In this document: one piece after another, positions 41,301-51,101 of the stretch
Layout of the letters: every line of letters begins with the position of its first letter
Numbering within the stretch: the first letter of the stretch is position 1
Assembly: GCA_003255065.1 (NCBI GenBank)
Contig: QAOA01002417.1
Location: forward strand, 2,365,846 to 2,429,845
DNA length: 64,000 nt
Reading direction: 5' to 3'
From: Cercis canadensis
Lineage: Eukaryota; Streptophyta; Magnoliopsida; Fabales; Fabaceae
The notes under the pieces: generated by a model
What the model was told of the DNA's origin: nothing
Databases searched by the model: none
The model's input: only the letters and a program-made list of their open reading frames with translations
Translations under genes and position numbers: made by a program

Positions 41301-42758
41301 GAATGCCACGTTCCCGGTCATTATGGCCATCATTACTAATAACTTTCCTGTCATGTACCAATGTTATAAGTAATATGACATAACATCAAAAAAATAAATG
41401 TCAGACCTGACATATTACTACACTGATGGAATATTCATCATGACCTACTTCTGCTTAAATGCTAAACACAGTCTATAGACTCTGGACTAATCTATTCTCA
41501 AGTCAAGCAATCATCTGAGGTGGTCTCTCATTTTAATCAAGATCATTCATCAAGATCCAACGGGCAAAAGCTGCCTGTAATAAGCTCCTCTTACTCCTAG
41601 AATAGACCATTAATATTAATAATGCACAAATATACAGGTACTTATTAGCCAATAGTTACACAGGGAAACTTCAAATATTGTTGTTGTTTTCAGCTTAAGC
41701 TCATAAACTTCCAATCAGGAAGCCATATGCCTCTTATCACCCTGGTTGTTTCTTTCCAACGGAGGGCTTTATAGTGATTTACTGATTTTGAACCATATGA
41801 GTCATGACCATAGCATCTATATATGAGAATAGTACTTTGACTAAAAAAGATATAAGATTCTTGACTCACCTGTTAATACTTTCTGAGCAATTCGTACGTG
41901 CATTTTTTTCTTTGTTCTTGGAAGATACATATATGAGCTGCTCCTCTTTCTCATCTCTTTCTTGCTTTAATTTGTGACACTCATTTTCCTAAAAGCATAC
42001 ACATATAAGCATTTTCCTGAGTTACTAAACTTAAACCCAGTAACAAAATAGAATGAGGAAAAAATAATTTCATGAAATATTGTTCTCAACCAATAAAAAC
42101 AGCGAATATGTATAGTTACAACAACATACCAAGTGTGCAAGCCGCTTTGATGCACGTCCCAACTCCCCCTGTGATTTCAGACAAATAGTGATGGCATTAT
42201 CACTCCCAAGAACATGAAAGAGTTTAGAAACTACACAACTTCAGAACAGATAACCATTTACTTCTACCAATAACTTAAACACCCGCCACAAACACGCACG
42301 GTATCAAGCTTGCATACCCAAAACACAAATTCCTTCGTACCCATGTGAACATTAATTTAATAATTACTCAATTAGAACAGAACCCTTACTTTTAACCGCT
42401 CAATTTCGAGGTCTTTATCCGCAACAGGTCGTCGGAAACTCGGAGCAGCGTTGGAAGGAATGCATTTTGTAGTGCCACTGGGAGAGTGAGAAAAATCAGA
42501 ATCCGTGATCCTTTGAGAGAGCTCTCGGGGAGGCGAGTAGCTAATAGCATTGTAGGTGGAAACCGCTACTGAATACAGCGATTGTTGCTGCTGAGGTGGT
42601 TGTGGGAAATATGTAGATGAAGAGGCGGGAAAAGGAGGAGGAGGCTGACACGGGTTGGAGTTTGGTTTCGCGGTGGAAGAGAGAGCAAACTCTTCTACTT
42701 GGATTAACTGGTCCAAGAAATCAGCGTCCCATTCTTCAAATCCGTCTTCTTTCATCAT
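35350..42758 (-). CDS. SUV2: ATRIP orthologue, ATR-interacting checkpoint protein
   Basis: Partner of the ATR kinase; it brings ATR to RPA-coated single-stranded DNA at stalled forks and damage. Twelve coding exons in transcript order: 42390-42758, 42130-42168, 41870-41988, 41235-41347, 40782-41140, 40484-40552, 40085-40167, 38074-38412, 37884-37990, 36985-37139, 35851-36047, 35350-35614. All junctions are GT-AG and in frame, giving 737 aa. Residues 6-26 (EEWDADFLDQLIQVEE) form an acidic helix like the RPA70-binding motif of animal ATRIP. A Pro/Gln-rich linker follows, then a coiled coil (about 112-175) and a helical-repeat C-terminal half. Intron 7 (38413-40084) is long and holds LTR-derived DNA and an assembly defect. 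The family rests on the N-terminus, the coiled coil and synteny with RPN9; splice sites were chosen by eye. Confidence 0.85.
37592..37612. repeat. Poly-C tract in ATRIP intron 9
   Basis: A run of cytosines broken by one A (about 37592-37612), followed by TTCTCTGC. Prone to length errors in sequencing. Confidence 0.7.
38552..38720 (+). mobile_element. LTR-like fossil fragment in ATRIP intron 7
   Basis: Starts TGTTAGAATATTAG, a typical Copia-type LTR 5' terminus, followed by a TATAAATA box (about 38647-38654) and a pyrimidine-rich stretch with TCTCACA repeats. The matching 3' terminus and any internal region are not seen nearby. It looks like a partial or decayed LTR; the limits are approximate. 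Confidence 0.4.
39181..39314 (+). repeat. 134-bp direct repeat, copy 1 (left of single N)
   Basis: Starts GTGACCGTTTGGGTACCAAT and runs to AAAAGCATA at the N (39315). It is identical by eye to 39563-39696. Copy 1 is preceded by ordinary intron sequence; copy 2 is preceded by the LTR-like segment. Confidence 0.85.
39315..39315. other. Single N at a probable misjoin
   Basis: One undetermined base exactly where copy 1 of the 134-bp repeat ends and unrelated LTR-like sequence begins. Confidence 0.9.
39316..39562 (+). mobile_element. 3' end of an LTR-like fossil, probably Copia type
   Basis: About 247 bases ending in CCTAACA, the usual 3' terminus of plant Copia LTRs (start TGTTAG, end CTAACA). 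It includes a stretch rich in GAATTC / TCTCTGAGG-like R/U5 sequence. Only the terminal part is present because its left side ends at the N. It may mark an insertion carried by one haplotype only, just before GTGAC. Confidence 0.5.
39563..39696 (+). repeat. 134-bp direct repeat, copy 2
   Basis: Identical to 39181-39314 by eye. After copy 2 the sequence continues into the rest of ATRIP intron 7. Confidence 0.85.
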
Positions 42759-44958
42759 CTTCGCGCCGATTGAAAACGATGTTGTTGCTCTAGCAAAGAG
42801 GTATTAGATTGGGGACTTGCGACTCTGCTTAGGGTGCTCCTCGTCTTCTCTCTCTCACTCCTGTTTTTACCTATTTTTTATGTTTTTCTCCCTCCAAAAA
42901 TCAGTTTTCTAAGCATACGTTTTCCTTGCATTTTATGACGAAATTTTTTGCGGTATTAAATAAATTATTTCAAAAAATAAACTTTCAATTTTTTAATATA
43001 GTTTTTAATAAAATTGATTATGATCGAAATTTAAGAGAATTATAAAAAAGACTAATATAATAATACAAATGATTGATTGATAAATTATGGAATTATATTA
43101 TAATAACACAAAATTTCTTTGTTTTATAGTTTAGTATACCAAAAACCATTTTTTAATTTTATAAGTTGTACATTCATCTTTTATATTTAGCTATAATATA
43201 TACTTCTTCTTGAAATCGCATCAAAGGAGGTTTATATAACTTTTAAAATAAAGGAGATGTTTTCATAATATTATGAATTTTTAAGGAAGAATTGCGTTCA
43301 GGCATTTTAACCTAAATATATACTTTACAAAAAAAATTATGTATTTATGATACTTTAAAATTTATTTGTGTAAATATTGTAATTTTTTTTAAAAAATAGA
43401 ATCTAGTTGTTGGGACCATCGGATACGCCATTAGTCAAAAGCGTGTTTGGTGGTCTCCACATCTTTAGATTTTATTTTTTATTTTATTTTTAAAAATTAC
43501 AATATATATATAAATAAATTCTAAACTACAATATAAATAAATATATATATATAGATCAAAAAGCTGCATAATTTAATTTATATTATTTTTTTGAAAAAAA
43601 GTTGTCTTTCGTTGCGTTCTTAATTAGAGTCCCATTTGTATATTTTTATTCAACATGCGATGTAGTTATACTTATTATGGTAATAACATTTATAAACCTT
43701 ACTACTAATAGCACTATATAAATTTTTTTAAAAAAAAGATTATATAAACTAAAATAAAACCAATTTATTGTGGAGAAATATTGAATCCATGATTCAATTT
43801 CCCATTGAACCGCGCTACTATTAATCTCTTGTGGTTAAGAGTATTTAGTTTAAAAATTGTATGGCTTAAATTGATGATAAAGTTTAGTAAGATATTTTGT
43901 TTCTAACATCATTTTTTTATTGTGAAAGTATTATGTCTTTGATTACCATAATATGCATTCAAAAGAAAAAGAAAAGTAGTTTTTGGTTTGAACACTGTTT
44001 CATTTCACATTATTTTATATTATATATTTAAATTTAATTAAATCTACTAAAATTATATGAGCTCATTAAAAATTAGATCTTAGTGCTTGAATTTAAATGG
44101 TGTAACATATGGTGTAATCTTTCAAAAAAGTAAAAAAGTATAATGAGTAAAATATATTTTTTTATTTTTGAAATATTATTTTATTTTTAATTTATTTTTA
44201 ATATCATTTTAAATGATATTATCAATTAAATTAATTATTTATAATATAAAAAATAATTATTAAGTAATTAATTTAACGAATATAATAATTATTTAAATAT
44301 AAAAATAAATTAAATATTAAAATAATATTTAACTCAAAGTTAATCTTGTTGTCTGTAATCTATCACTAAACAGTAAACGCCACGCCATGCAAAAGCGCGT
44401 AAAGCCTGCCTTATAACAAGGCGGGTGGATGTCGTCGAGTCAGTGGGGTGGACTATGACTGTGCGTCCCTTTCTCTCTCTCCTTATAGATTATGGCTTAC
44501 CTTCCCAATCTTTATCAGCTTCTTACGTCTCACGTCTTAGTTCTTACCTCCTCGATTGGCCATTTGTAAATTGTAAATTGCTCCCGTGTGCTATATATTT
44601 TAATAAATTCTTCCATGGATTCCCTCAAACGTCTTTTTCTTCCCATTTACAGCTTTTTGCTACTGATTCCAAAGCATAATTAATTACTTCAACTTCAATG
44701 AAATAGAGAATCGCAAACCAAACCCATTACGCCAACTAAACGAGCTACAGTATCATCTTCCCCACCAGACTTTTCCGGCTTCCTTGAAAGAACAATACTT
44801 TTCGCCACGAAACTTGTCTGAGGTCAGGGGTGGGATCTTCAGAATCCATCTCCTGCGAAGTAGAAGTACCGGGAGGTAAAGGGGTTCACCGGTTAACAAG
44901 ACCCAGATCAAAAGACCATTTTTTTTTTTTGGAGTCGATTTAGATTTTGATTGGAAAT
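42759..44958. other. Divergent intergenic region between ATRIP and the small conserved gene
   Basis: ATRIP reads left and the next gene reads right, so both promoters lie here. The middle (about 42900-44350) is very AT-rich with no gene seen. A TTCGCGCC element (42760-42767), directly upstream of the ATRIP start, resembles an E2F site. GC rises again at about 44370-44900, near the promoter and 5' UTR of the right-hand gene; the 84-codon frame at 44425-44679 there is not conserved sequence that I know. Confidence 0.6.
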
Positions 44959-47810
44959 ATGGTGGGTATATTTTCGAGATTTTCTGTCGGAAGGAATGGC
45001 CATCGACGAACGCAAAGCGCCCTCGTAAGAATTTTCTCTATGGGTTGTGTGGAGTAGTAACATGATAAGCCCTCTTTGGACTTGGATTGACCAATTAATA
45101 GGCTTTCTACGATATGCTAACTACTTGTTTCTGAATTGGCCATGAATCGTGGAAGCATTTCTCAAAAGTTCGAACTTTTAACTCTCTCATTTGATTTTTT
45201 TTTTTATTGGATTTTGTATTTTGGTTTCAATAGATTACAGTTGACTCCGAATTGTTTCTTTTATTGTTATGCTACTGGATCAACTTTGGCTAAAAGAATC
45301 TGTTCTGGCCGTTTGACTTGTTCATGTTGTGTTGGGTCCAACAATTTTGCATTTTTGATGATGATAACTAATTTAATCATTATAAATTCCCTGTTCGTGT
45401 GATTTTCTAGATGGGAAACAAATAACAGATGCGTACTAGATATAGTTGCATGTGGTTTATATGATTGGATTTAGTTGTTTGTTTCTTTGATAAGTTATAT
45501 AATTGGACTTAGTTGCTGACTTGATCTTATTTTGGCTCAGTACCTTGTATTTATAATTTTTATATCATGCAGGATGAGAGGGAAGTATTACCTCCAAATT
45601 CAGAGGCCGCTGCTGCAGCAAGTGTTCCCACTACCATTGCTCATGGAATTGAAGTAGCAGTAGAGTTTAAGCCCGTTGAACACCCAACTGAACCCCTTGA
45701 CAATGATCGACCAATTCAGTGCCCGTTACCAGAACCGTCAATTCTTAATGTAAGATGAATATCCAGTTTCATCCTGCTATATAGCATTTACAGTTGTGCT
45801 CTGCTTCCCACTCCCACTTTCTATCTCTGGCACAGCTCACGAACTTTGATAAACATTAAAGTTAACATAAAGTGGAGGAGGAATAACATATTGTGGATTC
45901 ATGTGGAGGATGAATAACTAATAACTATTTCTCTTTTTGTGGATTCATGTGGAGGAATAACATATTGTGCGTTGCCCAAACTTGTTAGAATTTGAAACAA
46001 AAAGAATAACATAATGATAATTGCTTGGTGCCTGTATGTCCAAGAATGAGGTAACATAGTCACCATAAATGAATTGAACTTTTTGGCCTTCAGCTTCAAT
46101 GCGAGGATAATCTTGCAAATTTGCAGCTTATTAAAAATAGTCTCCCCCGCCCCCTTTGAAGTGTTGTGTGCAGTTGCTTTGGCATCCAACCCCTTCCTTC
46201 CTACTTAAAGAGGAAAAAAGGATGATTACTATCATATTGGTGGTTGGTATCTTTTCAAGAAACTTTGTTGTGGTTTTGTATTATTTAGTTGGACTTTGGG
46301 TTCTGTGATATATGGTTTACCCCAGTAACAGGGAGTTCATATGTAAATTATTCTCCGGATTATAGATGTGGTTAAATCTAACAAAAGATATGCATGTGAT
46401 AGGCGTGTGATTTGGTGGCATCACTACAGGCAATAAACTTGACACAGTTAGTGCAATTTCCATGCAATTTAATGAGAAGAAGTTGTTACCTTAGAAGCCT
46501 AACTTCGGGGTTTCGTACTGTATGCTTTCTAGTTTTGTGCATGTCAAATGTATAAGCTAGGTTATGTTTGTCCTAGTTTTAGACAGTGTGGTGTATACAG
46601 TCTCAATCTTTGATACTAGTAAAGTAGTTGCTCTTCAAACGTCAAAAGACAATGCTCGAGGTTGGGATTGGTTGGAAGTGGGTATTTTAGAATATCGTTC
46701 TAAATTAGTAGGTCTGCTTGTGTATTTTGGCATTCTACTTCATCACTTCAATCTCTTCTCCCCAATCTGCCCTTTAGCACAATCACAATCACAATCTTTT
46801 GATTGAAGATTTTTTACAAACATGTTAACACATATTGTAAACCATTTAAATTTGGAAAGTAGTTGGTGAAGGGCGGGCTAAAATTTCCCTTTATTGTATA
46901 AATTGATGACTTGTATTAATTACTGTATGATTGAAAGTCTTCAATCTTTTCGTAACTCATTACTAAATAGAGGGATGGCTGTAATAAAGGGGTGTGGGTA
47001 TTTAAGTAAACAATCGACGATGCGGATAATAAATTTTACTGCATTGGCTCTACTGTTAACAGACCTAGATATTATAACTCTGTATATCTTACAAGCCAAT
47101 GTGTATTTTTTAAGGAGTCAATTATAAGTTGCAAATGTCACCTTGGCCAGCTGAGTGTTGTCAATGTCTTCAGGATGACCATTCACATCTCTGTCTGTGG
47201 AAATTTCCGTAGTTCTGTCTACTAAATTCAGAGTGGTCCTTTGATGATAATTGGATGTATATGTCTTACTTGACTAGGTCCTGTCATAAAAGAAAGGTGT
47301 ATGGAAAAGGCTATGGAACTCATGTGACTCGGCTACCATGAATGGGCTGTTACTTTGTATTTTTGGAAACCAGGATTGAAATCCATGTATAAAAGCCAGA
47401 AAAGGATGAGTATCCATGGAATTGGTTTGCATGCTGTCCTTTTTTGCTGTGTTTGTGTGTGTTCCCCTTTGAAGGGGGTTGTATCTGTAGGTTCATGCGA
47501 GCAAGTGTGTTGGGGGAGTTGAGAATCATTTATATCACATTTTTTATCAAATGAAATAATTAGGATTTAGGATTCTGTAATCTAGTTCCTCACTTATCAG
47601 GATGGAAGAATATGGAAAGAAAGAGTATCTCAAACCGTGAGGAGAAGAGCTGACTTGCCGGTGATGAAAGAAGGGGGAGCTCTTGAATCCGAAGGCGCTG
47701 GGACTAAGCCAAGGACATCCCAGACTAATCGAATGATTTTACCATCACTTAGTGCCCCTGAGCATAATTTTCTGAAACTTCTTGAAGAGTGTAATGCTTC
47801 AGGGATGTAA
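44959..47810 (+). CDS. Small conserved plant protein of unknown function (At1g13390/At1g68490-like)
   Basis: Three coding exons, 44959-45024, 45573-45749 and 47601-47810, join in frame through GT-AG introns to give 150 aa. The N-terminus MVGIFSRFSVGRNGHRRTQS and the central REVLPPNSEA are features I associate with a plant-specific family that includes At1g13390 and At1g68490. Its function is not known to me. There is no signal peptide and no membrane segment. The middle is acidic and proline-rich, and the C-terminal exon is basic then ends EHNFLKLLEECNASGM. Intron 2 is long (1851 bases) and contains an internal duplication. The first exon is only 22 codons and was placed by the conserved start and donor site. 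Confidence 0.8.
45873..45971 (+). repeat. Local duplication in intron 2 of the small conserved gene
   Basis: GGAGGAATAACATATTGTG and TGTGGATTCATGTGGAGGA occur in two overlapping arrangements about 70 bases apart (45873-45912 and 45938-45971). Confidence 0.6.
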
Positions 47811-49351
47811 TCTGGTATTGTTTTCAATATGGGATTCTGTTGCCATAAATATTAATCAACTTCAATGTGTTTCTCCCTCTATTTGCTTTTTCTTTACTAT
47901 CTTTTCCATTATAAATTATCACTCCAATATATATATGTATATTCAAATGTAGTACATGTAAGTTAGCAGAATCATATGGAGATTTGAGTAATGTCCTCAT
48001 AATTTCGTCTTTTGTCCATTGTTAAGATTCAGCTAATTTCTTCTTTCCTTCAGTGATGTGTATACTTGAGGGAAGTTTGATAGAAGTGAAAAACGGAGAG
48101 TGAAGAGTAAAATGATGTACTAAGTTATCATTCGTTTACTTATATTTCATTTCCCCAATATATTCCTCACACTTTTACTCTTACCAAGCACACTGCATGC
48201 TTTACAATGGGAGGAATGAATATATGCAATGTATAGAGCCATGGAGCCATTCATGTGAGCCTCATCGAGGGTTAGTGCGTTATTATGCAGCTAAAGGTCT
48301 AATAGATGGTCTTTGCTCGTTAAGGGGGCCAAGGGAGTATGAAGAACAGATCGGTCAAAATTATAAATTTTCTCTATGCTTCATGCTCATGACGTGCTTT
48401 ATATTCTCTATGGTATTACTTCTGAATGCTTATGACTTCTTCGCAGCTAATACTGCAAAGCTTACTCATGTTGCATTTTCCATTCGTTAGGATTTTTGGT
48501 CGTGAAATTGAGGCTTAAGTTGATTTTCTACATTAATGCCTAACAGGGCATATCCAAAAAGTGATATTGATATTCCCTCTAGTTTAGCATGTCCATAACA
48601 CTTGTGGCTTTTCAACAGAGTTGAGACACCTGTTAAAAGCGATGTTAAAGTAAGCTCAGCAGTTATGTATCACACGACGCATCATGGGCAAAAACCTTTC
48701 CGAGATAAACTATAGAACGAAACTGCTGGTCGACAAAGAAGCTGATGGAGTTGTGGATTACCCTAAATTTTACTAAATTTAGTACTGGTAAATTTTTTTG
48801 TATGCAGAAATCAATTTCTTCAAGTGAGAGCATTTTTTTCTGATTGTTAAAGGTGTGTTGGCCGAACAGTAAATGCTTATCACATATAAAACTGTAGTTG
48901 TCATTGAATGTGACAGAATAGTTGCACTGGCTTTTTAATCAGATTACAGAAACATTGACCTGAAATTCTATACTTATCTACCTAGTAGATGCCAACCCAC
49001 TTAATATTGATAAGATCAACACCAAGTAGATCAAATCCCGATCACACAGTATCTGCTGGACTCTGGTTATTTTCTGGTGGCTGACTCTGTTTACACTAAA
49101 ATAGTGGTTTTGCTATCATGAGCTGCAGAAATCATCCTATCCCGGATATGTCTGATATACCAGGACAGCACATATAAAAACACAGTTTTGGAAGGTGGGG
49201 TTATTGAAAGAGTAATTTTCTAGTGATATAGCGACAAAAGGACATAACTTTCTGGAAATTCAACAGAGAATTGGGTATGCACAAAAACTGGAACTTGGCT
49301 AATAGCCCGAGTAAAAACTGACACTGACATTTGTGGGTGAAAAGAAGAATA
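47811..49351. other. Intergenic region with one MITE
   Basis: 3' UTR of the small conserved gene, then a MITE (48074-48192) and otherwise unremarkable sequence. The 97-codon frame at 48197-48490 starts immediately beside the MITE and matches nothing I know. Confidence 0.55.
48074..48192. mobile_element. MITE, about 119 bp
   Basis: Left end TTTGATAGAAGTGAAAAACG and right end CTTTTACTCTTACCAAGCAC are imperfect reverse complements of each other (GCTTGGTAAGAGTAAAAG on the reverse strand). The same terminal sequences and similar length recur at 59802-59941, so this is a repeated non-autonomous family. Confidence 0.6.
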
Positions 49352-49582
49352 CTACACTGGAAATTTACGAGCTCGAAAAGGATGCTCTGCTGTGGGGTTC
49401 AAAAGATGCTTCTGAGAGCCGCGAGAGCTTCCATGGTTCATCCATGTCTTCCTCTGCCACATCTGATGCGATTCCCGAGTTACTGCGGGTATCCCTGTAT
49501 TACTCGAATGAACTGATATCAAGGAAGCCAATACAGAGAGGAAAAGAATAAAGCATATGAGTGAGACCCTCAATTGCACCAT
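49352..49582 (-). CDS. Putative small secreted peptide precursor, 76 aa
   Basis: Unspliced frame of 76 codons. Residues 1-25 form a textbook signal peptide (MVQLRVSLICFILFLSVLAS, then a small-residue site). A basic mature part rich in His, Arg, Ser and Asn follows, with the C-terminal segment HLLNPTAEHPFRARKFPV. There is no transmembrane segment and no cysteine in the mature part, which fits a processed signalling peptide precursor. On the same strand a TATATTAA box lies about 70 bases upstream (49653-49660), followed by a short leader with CAA repeats, giving a compact gene layout. I cannot place it in CLE, CEP, PSY, RGF or IDA families. Protein likely exported; receptor and role unknown. 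Confidence 0.55.
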   Translation of the reverse strand: MVQLRVSLICFILFLSVLASLISVHSSNTGIPAVTRESHQMWQRKTWMNHGSSRGSQKHLLNPTAEHPFRARKFPV

Positions 49583-51101
49583 TTTGCTTTTTTAGTTGTT
49601 GTTGTTGTTGCCTTTCTTATCTCGTGGAGGTAGTGACAAGGAGGAGGAGGGGTTAATATAGAATTCCCAAGGGATCACTTTGCTTTGATTGGAAGTCACA
49701 AGGTAAATTATGCGTTGCACTCAATGTATTGATGGCTTGCTATGACTATTATGGATTGGGTTGGTTTTTTAGGTGGGTTTGGTAATTGCCACTAATTATG
49801 TTGCTCAAAGTCAGACATGACCCATATATTAAAGATACTCTATTATTTGATCATAGTTAAAATCACTTGCTTGGCTGGCTAAGCTCAATAGTGCCCTTAT
49901 CATAGTATTATGGACACATGCAAGTAAAGCATTTTCTCTATAGAATGGTGGGCAAGCAAGGAATCATGAGGAGTGTCTGCTGTTTGTTCTATTTTATCAC
50001 ATGCAGACTTACTGACCACTCCACCCCGCCCCCATCAATATAGAGAGGGAAACGAAGGGAGAGAGAGAAAGGATGAAGAAGAGAAATGTGCAGGCTAACA
50101 TGAAAAATAAATAAAATCTACCATGCCTAACCACTTTATGATGAGGTCATGTGTTGTTTTCAAAAAATTGAATTTTAACTTGGAAAATTAGGAAAATCAA
50201 CTTATGATCAAAACGGATAGAAGAAAATAATTTTAACTTGGAAAAGTTTTACAATAAATGCATTTTTATCTAAACCGTGGAGCAAGTCTACTAATCAAGT
50301 GTTCAATTGTACATATTATAGTTAAGGTATAACCTAACTACACCCAACAATTAGTTGATGTCAACAGAGGGTATATATGAATAGCAACTATTTAATTATT
50401 CATTTTCTTTTTTTTTTTCAAATTTTTAAGAGTAGGAAAAACAATGGACAAAATTGGGATTATTATATTGAATCTATAAATTAAGCTCTTAATCAATTGA
50501 TTTCATAATATAACATGATACCTTAATCAAATTTGCCAGAAAATATAATTGGATATGTTAACCAGAGTCTTGGAAACAATAAAGCAACAAATTAAAAATA
50601 CACTTTTGAGATCCAAGAATATTGGGATATATCATTTTTCAACAAATTGAAAACTTCTCATCGAAAAAAAAAATGAAAACTTCTAAAGAGATAATCATTT
50701 TTTGGGGCCAGTCCAAATACATAGTTGAAGATGAAGGTCTAAGGAGCAAATTTATTTTTGGCCACGCAGGACGAAAGTGAAAAAGATGATATTTTAAGGG
50801 TAAAAAAAATTCTGACCCCATGGGTCAATAGCCCATATTTTCAGCAACCTAGTATAGTATTTGGGCCTTGGCTGGCCTCGTAAAGCCCAAATCAAGAAAA
50901 ATATCATGGAGTCCAATTCAGGCTAGAAAACCCCAAAACCCGTTATGTGATGCCGGCTGGGCAGAATTTTCATCCGCTTCGTCTGTGTTATGCATTTCTT
51001 TGAGTTCAAGGAAAATACACAAAAGAAGGTTTTTCCAGTAAGATTCGTATAAATAGAAAACAAGACATCGAACTCAGACTTCTCCTTCTCATTGAATCGC
51101 C
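49583..51101. other. Intergenic region between the peptide gene and RPN9
   Basis: Two divergent promoters are expected. The middle is AT-rich. A 23-bp sequence at 50605-50627 recurs inside RPN9 intron 1 (51561-51583). TTTTAACTTGGAAAA occurs twice near 50174 and 50231. No gene is seen. Confidence 0.55.
49653..49660 (-). promoter_or_regulatory. TATA box of the putative peptide gene
   Basis: TATATTAA on the minus strand, about 70 bases before the ATG at 49582, with an AC-rich leader between. The spacing suits a short 5' UTR. Confidence 0.45.

Noticed and set aside
44425-44679. 84-codon frame upstream of the small conserved gene
   Set aside because: It lies in the expected promoter and leader, with no recognisable protein features.
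48197-48490. 97-codon frame with a hydrophobic C-terminus
   Set aside because: It starts beside the MITE, has no family resemblance and its membrane-like segment comes from T-rich DNA.
49331-49551. Plus-strand frames opposite the peptide gene
   Set aside because: Shadows of the minus-strand frame, which has the signal peptide and TATA box.
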